Part shown: positions 1 to 11,371 of the stretch, in pieces
Position numbering within the stretch: position 1 is the stretch's first letter
Layout of the letters: each line of letters opens with the position of its first letter
Origin: Taiwanofungus camphoratus
Lineage: Eukaryota; Basidiomycota; Agaricomycetes; Polyporales; Taiwanofungaceae
Length of the DNA: 64,000 nucleotides
Assembly (NCBI GenBank): GCA_003999685.1
Contig: CP021220.1
Coordinates: 1,054,001 to 1,118,000 of the forward strand
Direction: 5' to 3'
The notes under the pieces: generated by a model
The model's database searches: none
What the model saw: only the letters and a program-made list of their open reading frames with translations
Told to the model about the DNA's origin: nothing
Made by a program: the position numbers and the translations under genes

Positions 1-2718
1 TGTGAACCTTAGGCATGTTTGGGCATACGTTCCTCTGTCGACTAAGTTGAAGTTGTTCGTGAGTAAGACCTTTTTCTACCAAATTACAGGTATACCATTC
101 GGTAGACAACGAGCTGCCATAATCCTTCATCAAAGAATTACGGCTGAGCTGAGTCTCTCGAACCTCTTTGGCAGTGTGTCTCCTAGTCGTAGCCTGCACG
201 ACGCTGAATAAGGACTTATATCCGTTTTCAGTGGGACCGTGTCACCTTGTCAAAAATCACGACCATTTATTTTGTATTCTCGGTTGTCCACTTTGCCATT
301 CAACTTATCTTCCAGATCGAGGCATTCGCTATCAATGCCCGAGCAGCAAGGTTATTGAAAAACATCGTCCTGCAAGGAAACGCGACTGAGCCAGGTTTCA
401 CGGTGCTCGGTGACGATCTACGCATGTGTCAGAGTGCGCCTACCACAATGGAGACGAACTCCTGTGTTGTTCTCTGGGGCGGCGATTCATCTAACAATGC
501 TACTATGTCGGATCTCGAAAGTCAATATGCCATGGCCGATTCTTCGAGTGTGTCATCCTCGAGCATGTCCAGCGCAGTCTCATCTTCCGTGGCATCAATA
601 GCCAGTGTTTCCATTGCATTCGGGTCTATTAACAGTAGTGTTGTCTCGTCATCTCTCAGCCTCTCACCGCCAGCATCTCTAGTGCCAAGCTCTTCTGGTT
701 TCGCATCATTCCAGACTAAGCTAGGATCGGTATCGGAGCCTACCGCGACTACTGTTTCGGAGCCCCAGAAGTCTACTCAAGCGAACCTTGCCTTCTCGAC
801 ACGTACCGTAACAGTAACTCTTCAGGCAATGCCCACGCAGGATGCGGATTTTATCGGTGGTGGCGATGATTACGAAGAACCGGATGGAGACGCTGGTCAT
901 GATGATGGTGACAATGGGACGGTAAGTCGCCGTGGCTCGTCCGTGCAACTTGGTATCGAATTGACCTTGCTCCTAGATCCATGCTCGGCGTGGTCACGCT
1001 ATAGTCCTTCAGCCTCTACAGGTCAATGGACATAGTGAACTTAAAGTCGACGGGCTGTCCGGAACGTCTGAAGTGACGCTAGATCATACTTGTTTAGTTG
1101 TGCTGAACTGGCCGGTTTCCATGTAAGGTTCACGGCTCTCAGGACTGAACCCCGCTAATATTTGCATCGTCCAGACTCGACAATACTAAGCGCGAGGATA
1201 TTGCTTTCATGATGTTTCAGTTTTGGCTCCTAGCAATGTCGTTTGTGGCACTTCTCAATGAATCTATTCCACACATGTAAGTCGCTTTCGGATTTGGTAT
1301 GCACAGTGCACCGTTTAATCTTTTGAATCGACTAGCATCGCATCATTACTGACCCACATATTGGCTACCGCCTGGGGTGGTTTCCAGATCGTAGGTTGCT
1401 CTTCTACTCCATTTTACCTGATCTGATGGAAGGTGATGAATGTAGGCTAACACAGCTCAGTTCCATAACAACTTCACTCGCCTGACCACCAATGGGGCTT
1501 GCGGCGTGAATCTTCTGCCCACCTATTGGAAGAGTCGATCCGATGCAGAAATCCCTAGCTTGGTCCTGAACGGGGTCGCTTTGTTATTCTCAGCTTTTCT
1601 TTCTTGGAAGCTCATCAAGGCACGTTTTCTTTTGGCAACATGGACATCAGGTAGAGAATAATTCGTTCTTTAGGCATTTGGCTGGCAGACCTTCAAGCGT
1701 GTCGGCGCGTCCCGTACGATCAATCGTATATACAACGTGGTATTACTGCTCTCAATTGCCATTCAACTCGCGCTGTTCTTCATTGCCGTTTCGGGCGCTC
1801 TCTGGCTCGATCAGCTCATCAACGGCTATATTGGACATTTGACTTCCCGTGGTACCTTGTTCAAAGCCATTATCATAGTGGTATTGGTGGTACGTTGGTT
1901 TGTACGATGAATGCATGGTTTAGTCTGACGCTTCTGCGAAGCTCCTGGTACCGTGGCTGGCAACGGTGAGACTGCATATTATGGTCAGCTGCATGCAAGT
2001 TGACTAAATTTCTACCTGAATAACAGGGCTGGATATCCGTCCGGCGAGAATACAACGTCCCTATGTTAGGTTTCCTACTGGTCGGTTTGGGATATCTGGC
2101 TGGATGGGCATCCATGTTCGCAGCTGCCACGTTCCGCTGGACATTCGTACAATGGCGGTTCTTTAGCGTAATGGCGTCCGCTTCCGTTTTGCTTGCTTTC
2201 ATCACTCTTGTGCTGGGCATAATTTGCCGATTTAACTTCGGCAAAGGTTTGCCCCGTTACTGTGAGTGACCCAGTTGTTACCTTCACATTGTTGCTGTCT
2301 CTGACACACAACGTCCATTACAGTGAATGCCCAGGAACCTTTACCAAGTGATGACTTCCTGCCCACTGCCAAGGATATTGAGGGCAACTTGGCGGATGTG
2401 GAAAAGGCTGACTTTCCATCAACTGACTTGCCGATTCCTACGTTTTCTGCCACATTTCCCGCAGGCTCCAGCGCGCCATTCCCCAGCGAAAGACAGTTCG
2501 TCCCTAGGCAACTAGGTCCTCGTTTTTTCTCTCCCTCATTGACACCCTTCGACCCTCAACCCGATCTGCCGGCGTATAGCACTCAACCGAACCCAACGTT
2601 TTCTAGCGTGTCGCGGATAATCGTATCTGACAGCCATAGCCTTCACCAAAGCGAGTCTACTAGCGAGAGTGGCACGAGTAGTAGCACTATGGATTCAAAA
2701 CGTTGGGTAATTGAATAA
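1..2718 (+). CDS. Polytopic membrane protein of unknown function (5' end unresolved)
   Basis: Spliced gene whose first exon lies at or before the left edge. Visible parts in order: a hydrophobic segment (about 247-330) followed by an extracellular-looking region with several N-glycosylation-type sites, a Ser/Thr-rich stretch (about 500-800), an acidic Asp/Gly patch (about 840-920), then at least five more hydrophobic segments in short exons (about 1190-2240). It ends in a hydrophilic Pro/Ser-rich cytoplasmic-type tail (2323-2718) that stops at a TAA near 2716. Exon joins use usual GT..AG borders, for example the donor at about 921 and the acceptor at about 2323. I recognise the architecture (long low-complexity insert, about 7 TM segments, Ser-rich tail) as common in Agaricomycete hypothetical proteins but know no function. 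It converges on the MAPKKK gene, with about 180 bp between stops. Confidence 0.6.
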
Positions 2719-2897
2719 TTGCTTCGGCATCAGTCTTCAGGCCACCGCGTGGTCTGCTGTGTATCATCATACATTGTTACATATTTGCGCGAGCTCGCTG
2801 TATTCATGTGTTACTGGGATAGTAATGTGAATCGTGTGATTGGTACAAGAAAAACTAGGCTACAAATTGGGCATAAAGTCAGCGTCTACTATTAACA

Positions 2898-5800
2898 TTA
2901 CAACTCTTCTGAAGGGGGGTCTGAAAGTTCCGATGACATTTTGATGCCTGATCCAGTTGGAGTCTCCACGGGAGACATGCTGGGCGAATTAGACGTTATA
3001 CTCTCGACTAATTTTTCTTGCATAATGGCTGCTTGACGAGCTACCGTAGCTGATTGAAAAGGCTCTTCTGGTGGCATCTCTATGGGAGGGCTTGTTGCGA
3101 GTTCGGCCTCTTCGTAGTTGAGCAATGCTGTACGGAAGTCGAGCATCCAAGGGTGGTCCATTAGCTCCAAAGCGGTGGGTCGTTTGACAGGATCAATGAT
3201 CAAGCATTGTCGAATGAAATCAATGCCCATTTCACTAAGCTGACTGGGTTCTGGTAGGGGAGGATGTTGAGTTGCAACGCCGATATGGAACATGATCGCC
3301 CTGATTCTAGGGTCAGACCCATTTCGTACGGTATGAACACGGTCGTTCACTTACCATTCATTATCAAGGTTGCTCCAGGGTTTCCTCCCCGTGGCGCATT
3401 CCAATACGACACACCCTAGTGACCAGACGTCCATAGCTCCATGCTTGCCACGGGAGCTGTTTCTTATCACCTCCGGAGACATATACATCGGTGTTCCGGT
3501 GAGACTGTTCATCCCAAGGCCTCCACCTGTGCTATCACCTGTGCTAGGAGCCACGTCGGACGCGCGACGAGAGCGCTGTATTGAACGCTGGTTCTTAGCG
3601 AGTATTTTCGCAGCTCCGAAGTCGACGAACTTGATCACACCCATGTGATCAAGAAGGATATCTGGGAAAACGAGGAGTTCGGTGTGAATGACCGTAAAAC
3701 AATCGTTCAAATCACTTACTATCGGGCTTAATATCGCGATGTACAACATTTTTGGAATGCAAATATGCTAGGCCCTCCAGCATTTGCATCGTGTACACCT
3801 GAATGATACCTTCATCTTCAATACGTCCATGTTCGAGCAAGGCCGCTAAACTGCCTCCTTGGCAATACTCTTCGAAGATGTAAACCTTGTCACGGTGCAC
3901 TTCGATGCCATAGTATTCGACCACATTCGGGTGGTGGAGCATTTCCATAACGTTCAGCTCGTCCTTGATCTGGGAGTATAAATTAGGCAAACCAGCCACT
4001 TCCTGGAACTTGATCTCCTTGACTGCCATAAGTGATCCGGAATCCAAATTAACGGCAGAGTACACGGATCCAAACGATCCAGCACCAATGAACCGCCCCT
4101 GCTGCCAACGAATGGAGACGTTGGAACTGGATGCCGCGAGAAATACCAATGAGCGATCCACGAGCTTCTCTTCATCCAAGACACGCCCTATAGTATGCTG
4201 CTCGATACCCACGTGGGCTCGTCGTTTTTCTAACTCTCGCACTGCGCGAGTCGCCTTCTCCCAGAACATACGAACAGTAGGATCTGTATATGCGAATGTA
4301 GCATCATCCAGATCTGGAGGAACATAGTTTAGGACATCCTCCTCGTCTGTCTCGCCTCTTGACGAATGCTGTCGCAATAGCTCCTCTTGCCGTTTCTTTT
4401 CTCTCTCGGCTTCAACAGTGGAACGGGCGCCTAGTATATCAAAATGGCTGATGAGCAGGGTCATACAACTAGCCACTTTTTGTCGCAGCATCTCGAACTG
4501 ATCATCAGGTAGATGCAAAATATTGTTACGTCTCGTCCGATGAAGAGTGAATTCTAGCGAAGTAACTGCCCATCTAAACGTCTTTCGTTCGGTGGGATCG
4601 CAATCGTCACAGATAAAAGACACCCAAGAGATGGCTAGTTTTATCAACAATCTATTGAATTTGAGCAGAGTCGTGCGATCCATGTACTTCTGAACATGTT
4701 GACCGTGTTCTGATGCGAAAACATACCAATTCTCCAGTAGTTCTTGGTAGCCGTTAGCCTCGTGCAATGCATTTCGTACGAAATGAACGGAATCCACTAT
4801 GGACTCCGCTAATCGATTTGTGGCCCGACTTATCTTGCGGAGTTCTCGGTTGACCAAAGGAAGATGTGCTTGATGTTCCACCAAACACGTTATTGGGCTC
4901 ATTGATCCTTCGACAGGTTCTCCCTCTTCATCAACGGGGGTGAAGAGATCGACAAAGTGCTGTTTAGCGGACGCCAATCTATGCTGGGAGCCGTCCGCGA
5001 TGAGACGGACACGATTGTCCTTCAGATCGAGGTCGAACTTGGGGATCTGCAGCATGAGGACCAGACCGTTCCACAGAAAACGAATCCGCGGGGAGAGTAT
5101 CAAGAGATAACCAGGTTCCTCGTCCTCATCTTGATCAGGTTCTCCGCTATCCATCAACCAGCTGCCATCATCAATTTCGTTGACGTGAAAGGCCTCCATG
5201 AGCATTCGACGAATGACCTCAGGATGATCACGTAATGTATGAGGTGCAATGATATACGTCCCATCTTCTTCAAAACTCTGGGTATAGACGAGGATGTGGT
5301 CGGTCTCTACCAATATGGCTATAAATTCATCTATTGCGACGTCTTCGAGATCATATTCTGCGGAGTTGCTGAACCTCTGAGTGAGAACGCTGGTCCAACG
5401 GGTATGTATCAGCACCCATTGAAGGCAGCAGAAGCGAAGTTGCTAACCGTGCCAAACGCTGGAGCTTTCGGTACCGTTGCTTTACACCATCGAGGATTTT
5501 GGCGTACCAACTTACCAGCTGCTCGTCGGTCATTGCTTTATTGGCCGACGAAGCTGCTTTTAGGTGCGTCTGGAAAGCAGAACTCGTACTTGTACCGATC
5601 GAACTCGAAATCTGCCGGTCCGCTAATGCTGGTGGTTGGGTCTGTCCACTTGTAGATGGGATACGAATCTGCGTGTCGAAGTAATTTGTGACGCGGACCA
5701 TGAGTTTGTTGGTAAGTGCACTGTAAGACAAATTACAATCAGTCCAAGATGAGATATGTATGGGGGCAGACATACCACAGTTGTTCAGCTACGAGGGATG

Positions 5801-7391
5801 CCCCGCCCGGCACAGTCAAGCTTATGTCGCTGAAAGTTGCCCATTGTGTTTCGATAACATCTGTCTCTTTGAAATAGATGCCTTTTGCACCGCTCTTCAA
5901 TTTCCAGTGGATCAACTTGAAGAAGAAAGTCAAGGCCTCTAGGATTACAGAATCATAGTCATTGCTGATACACGGCGGCAATTTCCAATTTCCACCGGGG
6001 TCAGGTAACAGAAAAGCCTCGTACTGCCTCTTGAGGGTACAAGCAAACCCTATCTTTACCTTCAAATCATCCGTCATCTGGTCAATGATCAAGATATCTG
6101 GATTCCTTAGTTTCTGAGCATAGTCAAGACGGACACGCAACACCGCCTGCGCAAGATTTGTCAAGAACGAGACAAGAGGGACCAGTTCATGTTCGAATGA
6201 AGGGAGGTTCATCTCTCTGAACATTGGAGCTAGATTGACGTGGGCATCGCGAGTAGTACCAACAAGAGCATGAATGGTAGTCATAGAACCCTTCTCAAAT
6301 TGTCTCTGGACAGATTCCTCTTTCAACAAGCGCTCGACGAAAGTGGTTCCACTGGGATTCTCGTTTGGAGGGCCACCAGGAAATGGAGTAGATGGGTTAG
6401 AAGAAGGCTGTGTGACGTCGAGTGTCTCACTACCAGTCCATCTACGCAACAGGTTTTTGAGCTGGCGAAGCGAGATTAATACTGTGGACCAGGTATTGAG
6501 AGTATCACAACGCGACTGGAAGTCCACCTCTGCCGCAGCAGGATAATCAAGATAAAAACTCCGCAAGCTTGCATATAACGAATGTGCGACGTCAAGTCGG
6601 CGGAGCACCGCATTGACCTGCCGCAAAGCATGATTAGCTGGTGATTCGTTGGAGTCCGGAGGGATATCCTCCACTCTGAAAGCCATGATCTCCTTGATAA
6701 CGGCGTCGACAATTCGCAGCCTTCGTTCCTCCAAACGTTTGCGTTCCTCTTCCATTGTCCTACCATATACCCTGGCCCGAATGTCTAACCATAGATTGGA
6801 GCGCAGGTTGTTCTCCTCTTCGGACGAAGTCTTCAACGCAACGGCAATGCGTGTGTTTTCAGCTTTGAGGACGTCTCCAGCGAGCACAGAGGCAAGCATT
6901 GTCTGCCACTCCAAGCGTTCTCTGTCCTCGAGTGTCTTCGGCTCAATGGGCTCAGTATCGAGCATAAGTGTGGACAATCGATCGGCCTCGCTGCTCGTCC
7001 CGCCAGTAACACCTCGGATGTCTTCGTCATCGCTGTCTCCGGCGTCTACAAGTTGTCCTAACCCTCGCTGATAATAGTGGCTCTCTGGATCGTTACGAGG
7101 ATCGTCATCCAAGCCACGACCAGACCTATACCGTCGCACGAACTGGTTGTAGATGTCGGGCAAGTTAGGTCTTTGTTGGATCAGAGGAATAGAGGCCATG
7201 GGAGAGCTAGATGCGTTGGGACCCGGGGGAAAATTGGCTCTCTGCCGCGCTTTGGAACGAGCTTTGCTAGAATTCATAGAAAGGGATGAGGGTGGCGTAA
7301 GGTGCTGTGACCGAGATGGCCAGGTCCCATCATCTTCATCGTCTGCATCGTTCTCCGGGTGAGTATAGAGAGTTGGAGTATGGCGTTTCAT
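2898..7391 (-). CDS. SSK2: MAP kinase kinase kinase, Ssk2/Ssk22/Wis4 type (HOG stress pathway)
   Basis: Five exons: 7391-5776, 5720-5416, 5357-3720, 3661-3355 and 3300-2898. They sum to 4269 nt, 1422 residues plus stop, a normal Ssk2/Wis4 length. The long N-terminal regulatory region is followed by a C-terminal kinase domain with a glycine loop (GAGSFGSVY), the AVKE lysine, HRDIKPDN catalytic loop, DFG, and GTPMYMSPE activation-segment end. In yeasts this family phosphorylates the MAPKK Pbs2/Wis1 upstream of the Hog1/Sty1 MAPK in osmotic and oxidative stress, activated through the Ssk1 response regulator; that role here is inferred. I chose the ATG at 7391 (MKRHTPTLYTHPEN), where the Ssk2-like sequence begins; an in-frame ATG lies upstream at about 7514. 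Intron 2 (5358-5415) has a weak donor, GTGCTG, but the frame requires it. The tail after the kinase domain is acidic and Ser/Pro-rich. Confidence 0.93.
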
Positions 7392-8731
7392 AGAACCCGT
7401 CAAACGTGAAGAGCTGTAGGGGGACCGGGAGCACCTGTCGATGCAACATGTACGCTCATACCAAACATCGTATTGCCATTTTTGTCTTCCGCTCGCAATT
7501 GACCCCCGCGCCATGCGCACTGCACAGCGGCACTTATAGAACACAACTTGCACTTTCACAGCTTCTGGCTACATCGTTGCTTTATCGTAACGGCGGTGAG
7601 CGCCAGTTCCCGAATCCGTGTTGTACAGTCAAATAACAGCGTACATGGCCCAATCGGTGAGGGTAAAAAAGAGCTGTAAAATATTGATTGAAATATGGTC
7701 AGTATGCCGAAGAATTTGTGAGGGTTACTGAATTTGCCTTATTTCAATCTCATGCTCTGATTGGCCCAGAAGCCACTTTTTGAATGGATTTGTGAGCCTT
7801 CCAAATTGATCTGCACATTGACCATATTTACATAAGTATGTTAAGACTATGTGACCCTTGTCAATTGCCCCATGTCTGCTGTAATACACTGATTCCTGTT
7901 GGTCAAAAGAAAATTAATTTCCTTATGCACAGTAAGTAGCACTGGCTCATTAGCATGATACTACATGTCCCTCAGACTAGCATTTCAAGCAGCAATGTGG
8001 TACTAACTACCATAAGTTATGTAGCACCATGTTCAGTATGCCCACTGGAGAATTGTATAATGATCCTCAAATTTAAATTGTGAAAAATTTTGTTAAGAAA
8101 AAAAAATTGACAGTGTACTTGGATATCCACATCCCAATCAACTCACAAGAGAGAATAGGACAGATGATAGCAAAAATTAGGTCCAGTGTGAAGCACAGTA
8201 AGAATGTGTCAGAATGAGTACAGACCCTCAAAAAGCTTGTATACAAAAGCTGGAGTTAATGAAATTGAGAATGAACACCATGCAGATATAGCTGATGCAG
8301 AGCTACTTGAAGACAAAGGCCACTGAAGCTAAGACAGAGATTTACACTTGCATGTACACTTTCCCGTACAGCAAAGGGGACTGTGTCAACATCATGAGGA
8401 CAGTGAATCGACAAAGCAGTACTGTAGTATCAAGTGACTCAACCAATAAAGAATGATAGGCAGGAGAAACTGAGACGATAGACACATGTATGCATTCCGG
8501 ATCCACTGCCGCAAAGAACGAGCTAGTCTCGGAACCAGCCGTTCGGAGACTAAGAACGAGCGACTGCACTGGACGACTATTGTTTGGCTATTGTTTGGCC
8601 ATGTTCCCACGGAAAACGCAGGGTGCAAGCTGAAAGTAACCCCTCGTGTCGGAGTCGTGGTCTGTGCGCCAGCGAAGCAGCGGTTTTATAGTCTCATATT
8701 CTCAATTTACTGACGACCGGCTACAGCCAGA
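7392..8731. other. Divergent intergenic region with an AT-rich island
   Basis: Lies between the divergent SSK2 and DRG2 genes. About 7640-8480 is visibly more AT-rich than its flanks, with A runs such as at 8098-8107, and has no ORF that I can join into a gene. One forward reading frame around 8105-8220 gives a peptide-like stretch, but it does not continue. It may be a decayed insertion or simply a long divergent promoter region. The last 250 bp before DRG2 return to normal composition. Confidence 0.5.
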
Positions 8732-10771
8732 ATGGGGATCGTAGAGAAGGTGGCTATCGGTGCTTGTGTCGCTTTCCACCGGTATTACAGATTAACGGCA
8801 TGTCCTCTCCCAGATCAAGGAAATAGAGGGTAAATAGCGTGAACTGTGGTTGGAATTTATTTCTCGCTTACGAGTATGATCTCATATTAGAGGAGATGGC
8901 GAGAAGTTAGTGATGTGCTCATTGCGGGTATTCCGATGATTCTCAAACTTCGAATAGCCCAGAAAAATAAGGCGAGGACACCGCCTTACCCAGGATGAAC
9001 AGCGAGTTCACGAGCACCCATATCAGGCTACCGAGTATCATCTAGGTCTATTGAAAGCGAAATTGGCACGATATCGCGCGCAGCTTCTCGAGCCGACGAC
9101 GAAGTCAAGCGGCGGCGGTACAGGCTTTGATGTTCAGAAATCCGGTGATGCAAGAGTTGCATTGATAGGGTTCCCTTCCGTTGGAAAGGTGATTGAACAC
9201 TTGTTACACTCGACCTCCAGCAGACTCTGACAATCAGCTAGTCCACTCTATTGAGCAAATGCACTCATACCGTTTCTGAATCTGCTGCGTACGAGTTCAC
9301 CACACTAACTGCAAGTAGGCAATTTCCTTGTAGTTTTGACTTTCCTGACGGAAGTAAAATTGAAAGGCAATTCCTGGTGTTATCGAGTATCAAGGAGCGC
9401 GGGTCCAGCTCCTTGATCTGCCCGGTATCGTTGAGGGCGCCAGCCAAGGGCGTGGGCGAGGCCGGCAGGTGGTTGCAACAGCGAAGACTGCAGATCTCAT
9501 TTTGGTCATGCTAGATGCTACGAAATCGGAGGAGCAACGCCGACTACTAGAAATTGAGTTAGACGCTGTCGGTATTCGCTTGAACAAGAAGAAGCCTGAC
9601 GTCGTCTTCAAGCGGAAAACAACAGGAGGCGTAAGTTTTACGTGATCGAAAGATGCGTCGTCTCACCGTCTATGTTGTCTCTACGTGATGCAGATCACAG
9701 TAAGACTTTTCCTTCATGGAGCAGATGGGTCTTAGTCTTACGTTCTGTAAGCTCAACACGACGGTCAAGCTCACCAAAACCGACGAAAGGACAATTCGGA
9801 CCATCCTGGCGAGCTGTAGGTGTCCTGATATTCGAAACCTTGTACATATACCATTTACTTGCGCTACAGACAAGTTGCACAACTGCGATGTAATGATTCG
9901 TGAAGACGTAGGTGTAGATCCAATTAACCTCGATGAAATTTGCTCAAGAAAGTGCATAGATCACAACTGATGAATTCATTGATGTTCTCATCGGCATGGT
10001 CATTGCTTGATCGGTTCGCTCCGTTAGACTCATTCAGTGATAGGGACTCGAAAATATATTCCTTGCCTTTGTAAGTCCCTCTCAACTGTAGCAAGGTGCT
10101 TGACGTTTCATGACACTCTGCAGATGTTTACAACAAGATTGATGCCATCAGCCTTGAGCAAATGGATAAGCTCGCCCAAGAAGGTCATACTGTGGTAATC
10201 AGCTGCGAGTTGAATTTGAAGTGAGCTCCACATTTTTTGTGCAGACGATAGATAGACATGAAATCCTTCTCAGCCTGGACTATCTTATCGAACGCATGTG
10301 GGACGAGTTAGGTCTCGTCAAGGTGTACACCAAGAAGCGCGGCGCCCATCCAGACCTCACGGATCCAATCTGTTTGCGGAAAGGCGCCACTATCGAGGTG
10401 TGTTAAGTGATAATGTGTGCCCATTTAATTTACGATATGAGTTTCCCAGGGTGTATGTAACGGTATCCATCGATCGCTGGCTACAAATTTCCGATATGCA
10501 CTTGTATGGTGAGTACTCAAGCGCTATATTCGATATTGACGCTGTCCTCATAGTGCTATGCAGGGTAAGCCTATCTCCGCTTGGGAAGATACATTTGCTC
10601 ACTGATGGGCGCGATACGTAAATCTAGGGCAAGTCGTCTAAATTTGCGCCGCATGGGCAGAAAGTAGGTCTGAACCACCTTGTTCAAGACGAGGATGTTG
10701 TATCAAGTAGGTCTGTTGAAACCAGAATCTTCTTGTGTCTCACCTCAAGTTCAACAGTTTTCACGAAGTAA
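8732..10771 (+). CDS. DRG2: DRG2/Rbg2-type developmentally regulated GTP-binding protein
   Basis: Eighteen exons are needed: 8732-8749, 8814-8829, 8891-8905, 8958-8971, 9027-9188, 9242-9310, 9367-9630, 9694-9699, 9752-9815, 9870-9907, 9960-9993, 10044-10070, 10124-10220, 10274-10397, 10450-10508, 10564, 10628-10706 and 10758-10771. The sum is 1101 nt, 366 residues plus stop, the usual DRG2 length. Motifs: MGIVEK start, GFPSVGKST (G1), [11 protein letters not shown] (G3), YNKID (G4) and a C-terminal TGS domain starting near HPDLTDP. DRG2 rather than DRG1 is indicated by MARTQKNKATEYHLG and ISCELNLNLDYL. In yeast Rbg2 partners with Gir2 and acts on ribosomes during stress; that function here is inferred. 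Introns 8972-9026, 9311-9366 and 9994-10043 begin with GC rather than GT. Exon 16 is one nucleotide. Both oddities are described under findings. Confidence 0.93.
8972..9026 (+). other. GC-AG intron in DRG2 (GCGAGG donor)
   Basis: The coding sequence reads ..QKNK up to 8971 and resumes ATEYHLG at 9027. The 55-nt gap starts with GC and ends with CAG. The only GT inside lies after an in-frame stop, so no GT donor can rescue the frame. Confidence 0.75.
9311..9366 (+). other. GC-AG intron in DRG2 (GCAAGT donor)
   Basis: The frame [15 protein letters not shown], near-invariant in DRG proteins, needs the intron to start exactly at GCAAGT, which is the classic GC-AG donor, and to end AAAG at 9366 (56 nt). 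Using the overlapping GTAGGC at 9315 shifts the frame. Confidence 0.85.
9994..10043 (+). other. Probable GC-AG intron in DRG2 (GCATGG donor)
   Basis: DRG2 needs DVLIG followed by [15 protein letters not shown]. This join is in frame only if the intron runs 9994-10043 (50 nt), GC to TAG. The nearby GTCATT donor gives the wrong phase. Confidence 0.65.
10564..10564 (+). other. Predicted single-nucleotide exon of DRG2
   Basis: Upstream exon ends GCA CTT GTA TG at 10508, then GTGAGT..GCAG (10509-10563, 55 nt), one G, GTAAGC..CTAG (10565-10627, 63 nt), then GGC AAG TCG. Including the lone G restores the TGG codon of the family motif ALVWG, and brings the whole CDS to a multiple of three. Confidence 0.65.
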
Positions 10772-11371
10772 GCTGTACATACAGGACGTTATGTCAAACG
10801 ATCAATGATGTCAAATTGTAATTCTGGTTGCGCGCTGTACAATATATGACCGCTTATCAAAAGCAATGCATCCTCGCTTCCCTTGCGTAACTTTGTGAAT
10901 GCATCCACACAGCCTTTCGGTCGTTCTCAGCATATTACATGAATGAAGGCTGACGCTCAGTTGGCGCCAGAAAACCGGCCTTCAAGGGTACATATCGATC
11001 AGTGCGGACTTACGCCGAGGCACGATCTCCTATTCAAGTACCGACCACGTGCGCACTGAAAATGGGATGACAGCCAACAGGAGCTTGGAAGGCCAGCGCT
11101 GAGCGAACATCTTGATAGCTTGACATAACTTGACTATCTCCCATGATCCTGATCTCAGAAAATTTGTCTGACATTTTGCTACAATATATGAGAATGCCTG
11201 CAGCCTATTCCCGATGAGACGCCATCTATTACTTCACGCGCCGCTGATCCTGGCTGATTACCGTCGTCGTATTCCCGTCGGTCAGCTTGACTATCTATAA
11301 AAGCCGCCACTGATGTGCGTTGGCTGACTTTCATACCGGGCGCTGCATCACCCACCTTGATCACGACCACC
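10772..11371 (+). other. Intergenic region, DRG2 to MBL hydrolase
   Basis: About 600 bp between tandem genes, unremarkable composition. A TATA-like CTATAAAAG lies at about 11294-11302, 70 bp before the next start codon, and is a plausible core promoter. Nothing else recognised. Confidence 0.4.

Noticed and set aside
10509-10627. Stwintron (intron within an intron) instead of a one-nucleotide exon
   Set aside because: After removing 10509-10563 the outer donor is an intact GTAAGC preceded by G, so the inner intron does not interrupt the outer donor. Sequential splicing with a 1-nt exon describes the sequence more simply.
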